A DNA stretch of 64,000 nucleotides, taken from assembly GCA_028689545.1 (NCBI GenBank), contig JAQVCX010000004.1:1-64000 (forward strand), in the 5' to 3' direction. Both the position numbers and the translations under genes were made by a program. This DNA is from Parabacteroides sp. (lineage in GTDB: Bacteria; Bacteroidota; Bacteroidia; Bacteroidales; Tannerellaceae). Each line of letters begins with the position of its first letter. Within the stretch, counting starts at the first letter, position 1. The notes beneath the pieces were generated by a model. It did no database searches, had not been told where the DNA came from, and saw only the letters and a program-made list of their open reading frames with translations. Of the stretch, positions 1 to 10,804 are shown in pieces.

Positions 1-250
1 GGAACAAGGTCTGCAACAACAACCCGCTAGTAGCCAAGGAAGCTCCAGCCAACAACGCCGTCAGGGCCTGAGGCAAACGAGATTGCAGCACGATATTCTG
101 CCACGCGATCTTATCCGATCCCTTCCCTAGCAAAATATCCACCACATGATCCAAAGGGATCGGCACGGCCCCATACGCCAGCCCCCCTACAAAAAGCCCC
201 AAAAGAACCACCCCTAATAACGGATAAAAAAGTAGCGCTTGTTTGTTCAT
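1..250 (-). CDS. FecCD-type iron/cobalamin ABC transporter permease, N-terminal part (runs off window start)
   Basis: Reverse-strand translation MNKQALLFYPLLGVVLLGLFVGGLAYGAVPIPLDHVVDILLGKGSDKIAWQNIVLQSRLPQALTALLAGASLATSGLLLQTLF; typical BtuC/FecD N-terminus (RLPR-like motif, LAGASLATSG). Confidence 0.85.
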   Translation of the reverse strand, partial: MNKQALLFYPLLGVVLLGLFVGGLAYGAVPIPLDHVVDILLGKGSDKIAWQNIVLQSRLPQALTALLAGASLATSGLLLQTLF

Positions 251-486
251 ACCTCCTCACTTCTCTGATGATAGCTCGGCATCTTCTCTATAAGCGGCAG
301 ATACATAGTCTTATCCATAAAATAGAAATTATCATTCCGCATCCGATTGAAATCAGATATTCCATAAGGGATCCTCTTCACTTGACTCATATTGGAAATA
401 TTTTGTTGTTTGGCAAAGTTAAGCCATTTTACAAAACAAACAGTATAATGAGCCCTTTAATAGTAGTGCCAAGCACCGTACAATCT

Positions 487-578
487 AATCGTTTCACAGG
501 GGTGAAGAGATCTTTTCACCTCCGTGATACGATCTTTTCACCTAGGTGATACGATCTCTTCACCTAGGTGAAAAGATC
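487..578. repeat. 22-bp tandem repeat with internal palindrome (GATCTTTTCACCTAGGTGATAC)
   Basis: Units start at 509, 531 and 553, closing GATC at 575, with a degenerate unit at 487-508; contains TTCACCTAGGTGAA palindromes. Confidence 0.85.
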
Positions 579-744
579 TGTACATATACAGGCAACAAGT
601 AAATAATACGGACAGATAATATAAACTCCTCCTTTTATCAACGAGACATGATGGGGCGCACAGTATAAGGAATGGAGCAAATATAAAAAGGCCGCCCCAT
701 TTTATTGAGACGGCCTTCTTTGATATGGTATTTAGAATATTAAA

Positions 745-2328
745 CTATTTCGAGAACGCAGGGTAACCCGGGTTCTGGGTCAACTTATCATTGGATTGAT
801 AAGCATCTTGAGATACAGGGAACAATTTCAAGTAAGCATCCGCCTTTCTTGCGCAATTAGAAGCGGACCACATACCTTTCTCATAGACACCAAAACGGAT
901 ATCATCCTGACGGTTGTGCAACTCCCAAGACAATTCGAAGCGACGCTCCAACATGACATCATTTAACGTGACGGTAGCCTTGTTATGATCGGAATCTCCA
1001 AAAGCACGCTCACGAACCTGATTAACCAAACTGGTAGCCTCAGCTGCGCTACCACCACTGCGAAGCAAAGCCTCCGCCTTCATCAACAATACGTCTGCGT
1101 AGCGGAAGATGAAGAAGTCATTACCCATAGCGTTCGTCAAAGAGGGAGAATCAAACGGCCACTTTTGGCAACGTGCGCCATCATGCTGGTTAACAGCTCC
1201 CCATGTCGTACCATCATACTCCGTACCCGGAAGCATAGCTACATCGATCGTATGGTTCAACTCGAAACCGTGATCGGTCATGATCACCTCACCCGTAGAG
1301 GAATTTATCATCTTACCTGTCAAGTAAGTAGCGGCCTTACGAGGATCATCATCAGAGAATTGCTTTACATAATCCGGCTGAGCGCATACACCATTCCAAG
1401 CAGAGATACCATTGTTATAATACATCTGATCTTTGTAGTGCAACGTGCGGTTCATCAACTGCCAACGATTATCCTTATCACCATCAGACTCAGAGAACGG
1501 AGCCGCTAAGATAGACTCATTGGAACCGCTGTTATCCAAAGCGAAATTCTTCTTAAAGTCAGACTCCAACGTATAGCCCATGGACATAACTTTATCGCAA
1601 CTCTCAACCACAGTTTGATAAGCGTTACCGGAATAGCTAACACCCCAAGCCTCAGCGTTCAGACAAAGCTTTGCCAACAACGTATAGGCGGCACCCTTCG
1701 TAAACTTACCGTAATTACCATCACGATCCGGACATTGATCCTTGATTTCGTTCACCTCCGTGATCAACCAGTCAAAGACTGTCTGACGAGGCTGGCAAGT
1801 CGGAAGCTCTTTATCTACATAATCTGTCACCAAAGGGACATTGCCCCACTCATCCATCATCTTATAAATCCAAAAGGCACGTACACCTCGGATTTCAGCG
1901 ATCAACTGCGTTTTTCTAGCGTCGCTCAAGATTTCGGAAGCCTTTACCACCTCCATATTGGAGTTACAAGTACCGATCGCCTCTGAAGCTGTGCTCCACG
2001 CATTCTTGATACAAGATGTCTGCGCAGTCCATGTGTGCATGTAGATCTCACGGTATTGACCACCGTCATACCAGTCACCACCCTTACGAGTCGGCGTTAC
2101 GGCATCAGAACCAGACATTACATCCAATGCCAAGAAGTTACCATCGGCAGGATATTGTTTCAATGTTTTATATACGGTACCTACCAATGCGTTAATCTCA
2201 ATCTCGGTAGATCCAAAGGAGTCAGCGGAAAGCTTATCGTACACCGTCTCATCCAAGTTCGTACATGCCGACATGGAGAAAAGCAACGAAGCACCCGCTA
2301 AGAAAGATATTACTGATTTCTTTTTCAT
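745..2328 (-). CDS. SusD/RagB family nutrient-binding outer membrane lipoprotein
   Basis: Lipoprotein signal (LLFSMSAC), SusD-like body, C-terminal NDVMLERRFELSWE...RKADAYLKLFPV; directly downstream of a SusC homologue. Confidence 0.95.
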   Translation of the reverse strand: MKKKSVISFLAGASLLFSMSACTNLDETVYDKLSADSFGSTEIEINALVGTVYKTLKQYPADGNFLALDVMSGSDAVTPTRKGGDWYDGGQYREIYMHTWTAQTSCIKNAWSTASEAIGTCNSNMEVVKASEILSDARKTQLIAEIRGVRAFWIYKMMDEWGNVPLVTDYVDKELPTCQPRQTVFDWLITEVNEIKDQCPDRDGNYGKFTKGAAYTLLAKLCLNAEAWGVSYSGNAYQTVVESCDKVMSMGYTLESDFKKNFALDNSGSNESILAAPFSESDGDKDNRWQLMNRTLHYKDQMYYNNGISAWNGVCAQPDYVKQFSDDDPRKAATYLTGKMINSSTGEVIMTDHGFELNHTIDVAMLPGTEYDGTTWGAVNQHDGARCQKWPFDSPSLTNAMGNDFFIFRYADVLLMKAEALLRSGGSAAEATSLVNQVRERAFGDSDHNKATVTLNDVMLERRFELSWELHNRQDDIRFGVYEKGMWSASNCARKADAYLKLFPVSQDAYQSNDKLTQNPGYPAFSK

Positions 2329-2347
2329 AATGAATGTCGTTTAAAAA

Positions 2348-5300
2348 TTAGAATGTTAAGTTAGCACCAAACGTAAAGGAACGTGCCTTTGGCATATAGT
2401 TTCTCGGCTCGATACCCGGTGACAAACCGGCGTTATTATCGGAAGCCTCACCACGGAAGTTTTCAACCTCTGGGTCTAGGCCACTGTAGCCTGTGATTAC
2501 GAACAGATTCTGAGCTGCCACATAAATACGGGCCTTGCTCAACCAATCGATTTTCTTCGTATCGAAAGTATAACCGATAGACATGTTGTCCAAGCGGGCG
2601 AAAGAAGCATCCTCCAAATAGTAAGAACATACGCGAGAGTTCTCCTTCAAGGTTGTCAGGTCACTACCCTTCATTGCGTTGGAACCTGCGATATATGTAT
2701 TGTTACCATAAGCGGCACGCGGGTTGTTCAGCACATCGTTACCAATTGATCCACGGATAAAGATGCTGGCATCCCAATTCTTCCAAGAGAATGTATTGTT
2801 CCATCCGAATGTCAGATCCGGCTGTGCGCTACCTACGTATGTACGGTCATCATCAGAGATCTGTCCGTCACCGTTTACATCTTCCATGATGAACTTACCA
2901 TTCTCGTCAATGCCATTGCACTTCAACATAAAGAACTGACCTACAGGATAACCTTCCTCTACAATGTGAGAAGTCACGCCAGATGCGCCACGGATCCAAG
3001 GGTCACCTACATAAACACGGCTGGTAGAATACAAGTCGTTAGACAATTTCGTGATCTTGTTCTTGTTGTGAGCCAAGTTCAAAGAGGTATTCCAGCTGAA
3101 AGTCTTGTTACGGATAGCATCAAAGTTCAACTGCACCTCAATACCTTTATTGCTCATATCACCTACGTTAGCAGCGATCTTGTCATAGACATAAGTAGGG
3201 GTAGGCACCGCATAATTATAAAGCATATCGGAAGTCTTCTTGTCATAGTACTCAACCGTACCACCCAATCGACCATTAAACAACTGGAAGTCAATACCTA
3301 CGTTAAACATTGCTGTCTGCTCCCACTTTAAGTTCGGGTTGGCATTCTGAGATACACGGAAAGCCGTGGAAGAACCACCATTATCAAAGTAAGAACCATA
3401 CGGTTCATACAACTCCAAGCTCTTATAAGGTCTCAAACCATCTTGGTTACCCGTGATACCGTAACCTGCACGCAACTTTAAGTCTGTGAGCCATTTGATA
3501 TCCTTCATGAAACCCTCTTGAGAAACACCCCAAGCAGCGGATACAGAGGGGAACCAACCCCACTTGTGATTGGCACCAAACTTAGAGGAACCATCACGAC
3601 GAATTGTAGCAGTGATCATGTAACGCTCATCATAGCTATAGTGCGCACGAGCAAAGAAAGAGATCAACTTATACTCATTCTTGCTAGAAGTAACGTCACC
3701 TACGAGCAACTTGTTACCTGCCTGTATAGCGTTAGCACCCATAGAAGCTACCGCGAAGTTTGTAGCCTTAGAATATTGAGATTGATAGCCGTTAGACTCC
3801 CAAGAGTAACCTAACAAAGCGTTTAATTTATGTTTCTCATCCGCACCGAACGAACGGTTGTAATCAGCAGTCCACTCCATCAAGTCGCGATCCCATACGA
3901 AGTTACGTCTGATGGCATAACCATCACTACTATCTCCTAATGAGTTACCAGAACCACCACCCAAGGCGTTTTCCGGGCTTTCCCATTGGCTATAATCGCT
4001 AGTGAAACGACTCTTGTACAAGTTCACCTTCACGTTCAATCCTTCTATTATCTCGAATTGAGCGTCACCTTGCCCATAAAAGTAACTATCCTTTTTCAAT
4101 TTATAGTTCTCATCTTGCGCCTTTACCATGTTACCTTGATTGTACGCATGGTCATTATCTACATAATAAGAACCATCCTCATTGTAGACAGGTATTACTG
4201 AGGGATTGTTATAAGCCGCAATGAAGTAGTCGGCAAATGTAGCCTGGCTATCCGTAATAGTACCCGATCCGGTCAAACCAATACGTAAACGGTCGTTGAT
4301 AGCGCGTTGCTGGAACTGGAAGCGGAAGCTATGACGCTTCATCCAGTTATCACGGGCGATACCCTTACGATCCAAGTATGTATAAGAGGCACGATAGTTA
4401 TTCTTAGATCCACCACCAGACAAAGACAAGGAATGATTTTGGGAAACGCCTGTACGAAGCAACGCTCCAAACCAGTCCGTATCAGCGTTATACTTATCAT
4501 ATATACTAATGTCATTACCTAAGTCCTTGTTAACCGCACGCCACTCAGCCGCATTCAACATATCCGGTTTATTCGCAACGTTATCCATTGTCACATAACC
4601 GTCATAATTGATTTGCGTCTTAGATCCGGAACCTCTCTTTGTAGTGATCAAGATTACACCACCGGCGGCACGGGAACCGTAAATAGCGGCGGAAGAGGCA
4701 TCCTTCAACACAGAGATAGACTCGATATCGGAAGGAGATACGGTTGACATATCGCCACCCGGTACACCATCGATGACGATCATCGGGCCTTGGTCGTTCT
4801 GCAACGTGGAAGTACCACGCAACTGGATCTGAGAACCGCGAGTCACATCACCAGAACCAGAAGTAATCTGTAAACCAGCTACTTTTCCTTGTAATAAGTC
4901 AGAAGCATCACGATTGACACCCTTGTTGAAACTTTCCTCGGATACGTTTGCCACGGATCCCGTGATTTCCTTACGAGTCTGCGTACCGTAACCGATAGCG
5001 ACAACCTCACCTAGGTTCACTACGGAAGGAGCCAACTTAACCTCGACGGACTTGCGGCCCTTAACGCCTTCCTCCATCGTGTTATAACCAATAAAAGAGA
5101 ATTGAAGAACGGCCTTCTTCATGTCATTTACCGTGAGCGTGTAATTACCATCCATATCGGTAATGGTTCCATTAGTGGTACCCTTTTCTACGATGTTCGC
5201 ACCGATGATGGGTTCGCCTAGTTCATCCAGAACTTTTCCTTTAACAGCGCCTGATTGGGCAAAGGCCACTGTCATGCAAAAAGACATCAACACTGAAAGT

Positions 5301-5350
5301 ATCGCTACCCTACAGCGTTTGAAAGAATCAAAAGTTTTCTTTCGTTGCAT
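2348..5350 (-). CDS. SusC/RagA family TonB-linked outer membrane protein
   Basis: Carboxypeptidase-like N-terminal domain (VKGKVLDELGEPIIGANIVEKGT), plug motif (IESISVLKDASSAAIYGSRAAGGVILITTK), C-terminal barrel. Confidence 0.97.
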   Translation of the reverse strand: MQRKKTFDSFKRCRVAILSVLMSFCMTVAFAQSGAVKGKVLDELGEPIIGANIVEKGTTNGTITDMDGNYTLTVNDMKKAVLQFSFIGYNTMEEGVKGRKSVEVKLAPSVVNLGEVVAIGYGTQTRKEITGSVANVSEESFNKGVNRDASDLLQGKVAGLQITSGSGDVTRGSQIQLRGTSTLQNDQGPMIVIDGVPGGDMSTVSPSDIESISVLKDASSAAIYGSRAAGGVILITTKRGSGSKTQINYDGYVTMDNVANKPDMLNAAEWRAVNKDLGNDISIYDKYNADTDWFGALLRTGVSQNHSLSLSGGGSKNNYRASYTYLDRKGIARDNWMKRHSFRFQFQQRAINDRLRIGLTGSGTITDSQATFADYFIAAYNNPSVIPVYNEDGSYYVDNDHAYNQGNMVKAQDENYKLKKDSYFYGQGDAQFEIIEGLNVKVNLYKSRFTSDYSQWESPENALGGGSGNSLGDSSDGYAIRRNFVWDRDLMEWTADYNRSFGADEKHKLNALLGYSWESNGYQSQYSKATNFAVASMGANAIQAGNKLLVGDVTSSKNEYKLISFFARAHYSYDERYMITATIRRDGSSKFGANHKWGWFPSVSAAWGVSQEGFMKDIKWLTDLKLRAGYGITGNQDGLRPYKSLELYEPYGSYFDNGGSSTAFRVSQNANPNLKWEQTAMFNVGIDFQLFNGRLGGTVEYYDKKTSDMLYNYAVPTPTYVYDKIAANVGDMSNKGIEVQLNFDAIRNKTFSWNTSLNLAHNKNKITKLSNDLYSTSRVYVGDPWIRGASGVTSHIVEEGYPVGQFFMLKCNGIDENGKFIMEDVNGDGQISDDDRTYVGSAQPDLTFGWNNTFSWKNWDASIFIRGSIGNDVLNNPRAAYGNNTYIAGSNAMKGSDLTTLKENSRVCSYYLEDASFARLDNMSIGYTFDTKKIDWLSKARIYVAAQNLFVITGYSGLDPEVENFRGEASDNNAGLSPGIEPRNYMPKARSFTFGANLTF

Positions 5351-5460
5351 AATTACTTAATTTTTAGGTTAACTATTATTGAATTCACAAACACAATTGA
5401 GAATCTTCGATGCAAATATAACTTATTTTTTAAAATAAACCATGATAATGTAAAAAAACA

Positions 5461-7461
5461 TTACTTTTCCATCCGCTCCTTCTCCTTTATCATTCCATTC
5501 CTGTACGCGTAAAGAAGTTTCTCTAAGTCCTTGATCTGGCTTTGCAGATCCGACCCCTTGTCCGTATCTTTCACCATCTGGCGATGGGAGCTGAGTTCTA
5601 CCACGATCGTGGTGGATTTGATATCCAAACCTTCCTCGATCGCTTTCGCACGGGATTCGAAGGGTTCGTGTTGCACGAGCTGGAAACCACGGGAGTGATA
5701 TACTAATGTATAGCCGGCTATACCGGTTTCCATGTGATACGGGCGGGAGAAGCCACCATCGATCACCAGCATCTTGCCGTTCGCCTTGATGGGATTCTCT
5801 CCTTGGTTGGAACGGACAGGGACATGCCCGTTGATGATATGCCGATGCATACCGGTCACCCCGAACTCCTCCAATATCTTATCGCAGATTTCCTCTTGCT
5901 CTCGCAGCGTATAATAAGCGCCTTTTTCCTCCTTGTGCGTCTCGGCCTCCTCGATAAAGGCACGCTCGAAGGTGGCCATCTTGCTTTTATCGAACAACGG
6001 GGAGTCTTTGCCGCCCCAAAGATACCAGATATAATCGTGGGCGTATTCCACCTCTTCCTGCTCGCCGGTCTTGAAATAAGCCGTACGGATCAGTTGGTCC
6101 ACACGGTCCAGCAAGGCACGGCCCTTATAATCCTGCCCCAAGATGCGTACCGACTTGAATGTACCATCCGGGTTCATCGGGATAGAGGCATGAAACAGCA
6201 AGTTGGAATTACAAACCTGATACATCCCCCCATGGCGGAAGAAACAACGCATATGCTTTTTCATCTTCTCGCTGCTCTCGAAAGAATGCAAGATCTTCCG
6301 GATCAAATCCTCCTCCTCGATAGAAAGGCGATACGGATCTTTCGGGTCTAAAGTAGGCCAGTTGATATCCTTTAGCGTATATTCCTTTCCATCGATCTGA
6401 ACCACTCCCCGCTTCAGATCGATATGGTGCAATAACATCCGGTCGTCCATCTCGAACTCCGGACGACGGCGGATGATCTCTCCCTCCAGCTTGAACTGGA
6501 TGATGGTGATCGCCTTGTGCATCTGGGCGATCAGGCGGGTGGTCTTCTCATCCAGCACGTTATCGGCAAACTTAGTCTTCGGCATGAACAACGCGCAAGG
6601 GTCATTCTCGTAGGCTTCCATGGCGAACGTGGCCAATGGCAAGAGGTTGATGCCATAGCCATCCTCCAAGGTAGCCATGTTACCAAAGCGCAAGCACATA
6701 CGGATCACGTTGGCGATACTTACCAGATTACCGGAAGCGGCCCCCATCCACAGGATATCGTGATTGCCCCATTGAATATCGAAATTATGGTAATCGCAGA
6801 GGATATCCATGATCAGATGAGCGCCCGGCCCCCGATCGTAAATATCGCCGATGATATGCAACAGGTCGATCGTCAGCCGCTGGATCAGGTTGCACATGGC
6901 GATAATGAAATCGTCGGCACGTCCCGTAGAGATGATCGTACAGATAATCTGATCCACATAAGCGGATTTGTTCGGCTCCACGGAAGACTCATGCAACAGC
7001 TCCTGGATGATATAGGAGAACTCCTTGGGTAAAGCCTTACGTACTTTCGAACGGGTATATTTGGAAGAGACGTTCCGGCAAACACGTACCAATTGATTCA
7101 AGGTCACTTGATACCAATCTTCCAGGTCTTGCTCTTGGCTCTTGATCAGTTCCAGCTTGTCCTCCGGATAATAGATCAAGGAACAAAGCTCCTTCTTCTC
7201 GGATTCCCGGAGCGTGTTGCTGAAAATCTCGTTCACCTTGCGCTTCACCGCGCCGGAAGCGTTCCGCAGCACATGGCTAAAGGCTTGATCCTCGCCATGC
7301 AAATCGCTTAAGAAGTGCTCCGTCCCCTTCGGTAGGTTCAAGATCGCTTCCAGATTAATGATCTCCGTACTGGCATCCGCGATCGTCGGGAAACTCCGTG
7401 CCAACAATTGCAAATACCGTAAGTCGTTCTGCACAGATTCGGCTATACTATCTTTTGTCAT
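5461..7461 (-). CDS. fbp: Fructose-1,6-bisphosphatase, class III
   Basis: 666 aa; HFLSDLHGEDQAF, GDIYDRGPGAH, WGNHDILWMGAA and INGHVPV motifs of the class III FBPase/calcineurin-like fold. Confidence 0.95.
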   Translation of the reverse strand: MTKDSIAESVQNDLRYLQLLARSFPTIADASTEIINLEAILNLPKGTEHFLSDLHGEDQAFSHVLRNASGAVKRKVNEIFSNTLRESEKKELCSLIYYPEDKLELIKSQEQDLEDWYQVTLNQLVRVCRNVSSKYTRSKVRKALPKEFSYIIQELLHESSVEPNKSAYVDQIICTIISTGRADDFIIAMCNLIQRLTIDLLHIIGDIYDRGPGAHLIMDILCDYHNFDIQWGNHDILWMGAASGNLVSIANVIRMCLRFGNMATLEDGYGINLLPLATFAMEAYENDPCALFMPKTKFADNVLDEKTTRLIAQMHKAITIIQFKLEGEIIRRRPEFEMDDRMLLHHIDLKRGVVQIDGKEYTLKDINWPTLDPKDPYRLSIEEEDLIRKILHSFESSEKMKKHMRCFFRHGGMYQVCNSNLLFHASIPMNPDGTFKSVRILGQDYKGRALLDRVDQLIRTAYFKTGEQEEVEYAHDYIWYLWGGKDSPLFDKSKMATFERAFIEEAETHKEEKGAYYTLREQEEICDKILEEFGVTGMHRHIINGHVPVRSNQGENPIKANGKMLVIDGGFSRPYHMETGIAGYTLVYHSRGFQLVQHEPFESRAKAIEEGLDIKSTTIVVELSSHRQMVKDTDKGSDLQSQIKDLEKLLYAYRNGMIKEKERMEK

Positions 7462-7500
7462 CTTATCTCTTAATTTATACGCGAATATAAATAGATCCGG

Positions 7501-8985
7501 TCATTTAAACCGAACCTGCTCTGGTTTATTTTTCTCGGCTACTTGCTGGATCTCGTAGGGGCTGATCTCTACGGCACCTCTCGTCAATTCAGGGATGTTG
7601 TAGGAATACAACTGGTAGTCATACTTATCCGGATCTTCTTGAGGCAATAAGAAGGGTTTCGAAGGTTTGCCGTCTTTCCCGATATAGCAAATATAAGGTA
7701 AGGTATATAAGCCATTCTCCCGGCGGCTACTAAATACGACCCAATCGCTATTACTACTCCACGAATGATAGCTATCCGTATCCGGGCTATTCAGCGCGGA
7801 CATATCCACCGCCGTCCGATTCTCCAGATCCATCATCCGTATCTCCGCGTCCGAATGCCAGATAGGGAACTGCCCATAGGCGGTTTCCGTGTACATCAAG
7901 AAACGCCCGTCGGGAGAGATACGAGGAAATGTATAGCTCAAGCTATCCGCACGTACCAACGTATCGATCGGGAAGCGGATCTCCCCGCGATCCGGATCGA
8001 ACGCTACCCGACAGAGATTATAACGCACCTTATCATAACTCTCCGGCATCTTCCGGGCCGGGGCGGTGCAGAAATAAAGCCATCTGCCATCCGGAGAGAA
8101 CGCGGGGAAAGTCTCGAAAGCGTCTTTCGTGATCAAGGAGGCTTTCGATAGGATTTCTTTGTTCGCCACGTCATACACGACCACGTCGGACTCCAAGTCG
8201 AACACTTCCATCTTTTTCTCTTTCACGGAATGGAAGAACTGCTTGATATCATTCACTGAAGTGGTGATATAGCGTCCGGACGGATGCCAGAAAGGATACG
8301 TCAGATTGCTGATCGTCCCGTTCGTCTTCGTATTTAATTTGCTGATCGTCTTGTCTTGGACAATATAAGTGCCGCCATTCGCCGCACGCATATGAAACAT
8401 CATCTGCCCCGGATCTCCCATACAAAAAGAATGGCAGTTCATGCAATTATAGCCGGTCATATCGTTGCGGATGATCGGCTGCTCGGCAAACGACTCCAGA
8501 TCCCGCTGGTAGATACCTACGATATGCCATTTCTCGTATCCCGGCTCTATCAGGCGGTAAACCAAGTGGGAGTCGATCGGCCGCTCGCTGATATAGACCG
8601 GGAAAGAGGCCCATCGCGTCCATTCGCCCGCTTGTTTCGTGGCGATCTCTACCGGAATGGATTTCCCTCGGTTTTCCCGGGTCATACGCGCCCACGCTGC
8701 CGGATCGATTCGGATCGCGTCGGTCCCGTAATACTCGTGGTCGCCTATCTTGGCGTAACACTTCTCAGCGGGCACATCGATCCGGAAGTTCAGCGGAGCG
8801 ATATTATAAGGGACGGTCACGCCCACATAGTCGGGGAATATAGCGGGAACATCCGTGCGTTCATGCGCCACGGACGCCGGCTTTTCTTGATTACCGGTAT
8901 AGATCCAGACGGGTATCAATATCTGCAATATCAGATATACGATCACGAAACGCCGGACGATCTTTCTTTTCTTTGTAGTATCCAT
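7501..8985 (-). CDS. PD40/TolB-like beta-propeller protein with a CxxCH heme-type motif
   Basis: N-terminal TM segment; GYNCMNCHSF motif; repeated FSPDGRWLYF / ISPDGRFLMYTE propeller motifs. Confidence 0.75.
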   Translation of the reverse strand: MDTTKKRKIVRRFVIVYLILQILIPVWIYTGNQEKPASVAHERTDVPAIFPDYVGVTVPYNIAPLNFRIDVPAEKCYAKIGDHEYYGTDAIRIDPAAWARMTRENRGKSIPVEIATKQAGEWTRWASFPVYISERPIDSHLVYRLIEPGYEKWHIVGIYQRDLESFAEQPIIRNDMTGYNCMNCHSFCMGDPGQMMFHMRAANGGTYIVQDKTISKLNTKTNGTISNLTYPFWHPSGRYITTSVNDIKQFFHSVKEKKMEVFDLESDVVVYDVANKEILSKASLITKDAFETFPAFSPDGRWLYFCTAPARKMPESYDKVRYNLCRVAFDPDRGEIRFPIDTLVRADSLSYTFPRISPDGRFLMYTETAYGQFPIWHSDAEIRMMDLENRTAVDMSALNSPDTDSYHSWSSNSDWVVFSSRRENGLYTLPYICYIGKDGKPSKPFLLPQEDPDKYDYQLYSYNIPELTRGAVEISPYEIQQVAEKNKPEQVRFK

Positions 8986-8988
8986 GTA

Positions 8989-10794
8989 TTATTGTCGTTT
9001 AGGAGTCGGGGTAAATTGAGCGTAATAATAATAGGTATCGCCAAACTGCTGCCTCAAGACCGCCGGCGGCATAGAGCGCGCCACTTTCATGAATCGCAGG
9101 AAGCGGTTCTGCACCTCCGGACTGATCGGGTAACTTTTGAACGCCTCCGGGTCTTTCTGTACGGCGGAGAAGAACAAGCAAATAGCCTCTTGATAGAGTA
9201 CCGGAAATGCCTCGCCCCGTTCTTTCATCAATTCCATATAATGCATAAAAGTCATCAAATCCTTATAAACCAACAGATACCCCATCCCATACTCGAAAGC
9301 CGGACGGTTATCGGCATGGTCGTCGATCAAGAAAGCCAGGGCGTTCGGAAAGATCAAGGTAAGATCCAACGGATTATCGGTGATCGGAAGCATCGCCCGT
9401 TTGGCCGCCACCCAATCTTTCGAGGCACAAGCCACGGGGGCCAGCAACGGACGCTGAGCCGTCGCCCAATCCCGGTAATGCGGGTTCGATTCCAGTATCT
9501 TGATGTATTTCTCCGCGGCACGATATTCGCCGGTCACCAGATAAGTCTCCACCAAACGCTTCATCAAACGAGGTTGCACGCACCGCTCGGAGCTTAATAC
9601 GCCCACAAAGGCGAAACGTTGGGCGGCGTTCACTTGCCCGACTTGCCAAGCCACCTCGCTCGCCTCGATCAATCCCATCCGGCTTTTCGGATCACGCGGG
9701 ATAAAGCCACCCTCGCCGATCTGGGGGAAACGCATCAAATCGGAAGTAAAACGCCCGGTTTTCGATAAGGCCAAGTTCAGGTAAACCAAGGCATCCATAT
9801 CCCGCACCGGATGCGCACGGGCATGCGAGACGATCTCTTGCCATTCACCCCGCCGCGCATAGTAATCGTACCGATAGGCCTGCTCCATCGGATCTTTCTG
9901 ATAGAGAATCCCGGCGATCATCGCTGCCAGGAGGAAGGCGCAAGAAACGATCCGTTTCCACGATTCCTTACGGATGAAGACCCGGTTCCTTATATAATAA
10001 AGGAAGAGAGCGACCAAGGGATAGGAAAGCGCGATATATCCTAACGAATCGGGCACCGGATATTCGGGATGGCATAGATGTTTGCTGAAAAACGCTTCCC
10101 GCATCGGAAGGATATAAACCGTGCGCATGGCGATGAGCGGTAGCAACCCTCCCCAAGCGATCGCGATCATAGCTGCCCCGAAACGAGCCTTGCCCTCTTT
10201 GGCGAGACACTCATAAACCGCGATCAATAAGGCCAGCAATAAATTAGCGGGTGCCGCGAGAAAATAAGAGATCCCTAAAAACAAGAAGCCCGAGAGATAA
10301 CGCACCCAATCCTTCTGGATCGAAGCGTATAAAAGCGCCAGAACCTGCACGAAAGCGAGCGTCACGAGCAAGGCGATCGACTCCTGCGGATAGATCCAAA
10401 TTAAAAAAGAGGGAAGAATCGCCGCCAGCATAGAGGCACGCGCCCCGCAAGCCTTCAGGTAAAGGAAAAAGCAACCGGAGATCAGCCCTAGCAATAAAGC
10501 GATCACCACCGAGGCCCCATACGGATGGATAAACGCGAGCGACAGGAACTCGGTTACGTATTCATTCCATCCACCCGGCTCGGCCAAGCGATCCTGGAGA
10601 TAACCGCCGGTAGTCTGAAACATCATATACTGCTCCAGGAAACGATACCAATACCGAAAATTCAACTCTATGAATAGGAAGCTTCCTATAATAAAAAGGA
10701 ATAGTAGAATGATATTATTGTTAACAAATAGCCTGTTCTTCATCTTATAACTGTTTTTCCGGGCGTAAAGATAGGAAGTATATAAGAGATCCAC
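8989..10794 (-). CDS. Multi-pass membrane protein of unknown function (resembles Bacteroidetes DUF6057-type proteins)
   Basis: 601 aa; hydrophobic N-terminal half, soluble helical C-terminal half; adjacent to and co-oriented with the propeller gene. Confidence 0.55.
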   Translation of the reverse strand: MDLLYTSYLYARKNSYKMKNRLFVNNNIILLFLFIIGSFLFIELNFRYWYRFLEQYMMFQTTGGYLQDRLAEPGGWNEYVTEFLSLAFIHPYGASVVIALLLGLISGCFFLYLKACGARASMLAAILPSFLIWIYPQESIALLVTLAFVQVLALLYASIQKDWVRYLSGFLFLGISYFLAAPANLLLALLIAVYECLAKEGKARFGAAMIAIAWGGLLPLIAMRTVYILPMREAFFSKHLCHPEYPVPDSLGYIALSYPLVALFLYYIRNRVFIRKESWKRIVSCAFLLAAMIAGILYQKDPMEQAYRYDYYARRGEWQEIVSHARAHPVRDMDALVYLNLALSKTGRFTSDLMRFPQIGEGGFIPRDPKSRMGLIEASEVAWQVGQVNAAQRFAFVGVLSSERCVQPRLMKRLVETYLVTGEYRAAEKYIKILESNPHYRDWATAQRPLLAPVACASKDWVAAKRAMLPITDNPLDLTLIFPNALAFLIDDHADNRPAFEYGMGYLLVYKDLMTFMHYMELMKERGEAFPVLYQEAICLFFSAVQKDPEAFKSYPISPEVQNRFLRFMKVARSMPPAVLRQQFGDTYYYYAQFTPTPKRQ

Positions 10795-10804
10795 AAAAGA
10801 AAAA

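Noticed and set aside
268-549. 93-aa plus-strand ORF upstream of the permease
   Set aside because: Overlaps the 22-bp repeat array; no family resemblance.
745-5350. Complete polysaccharide utilisation locus
   Set aside because: Only a SusC/SusD pair is present; no glycoside hydrolase, sulfatase or regulator adjacent, so substrate cannot be assigned.
6517-7032. 171-aa plus-strand ORF
   Set aside because: Antisense within fbp; no recognisable domain.
8356-9597. 413-aa plus-strand ORF
   Set aside because: Antisense across the propeller and membrane-protein genes; composition artefact of GC-rich codon usage.
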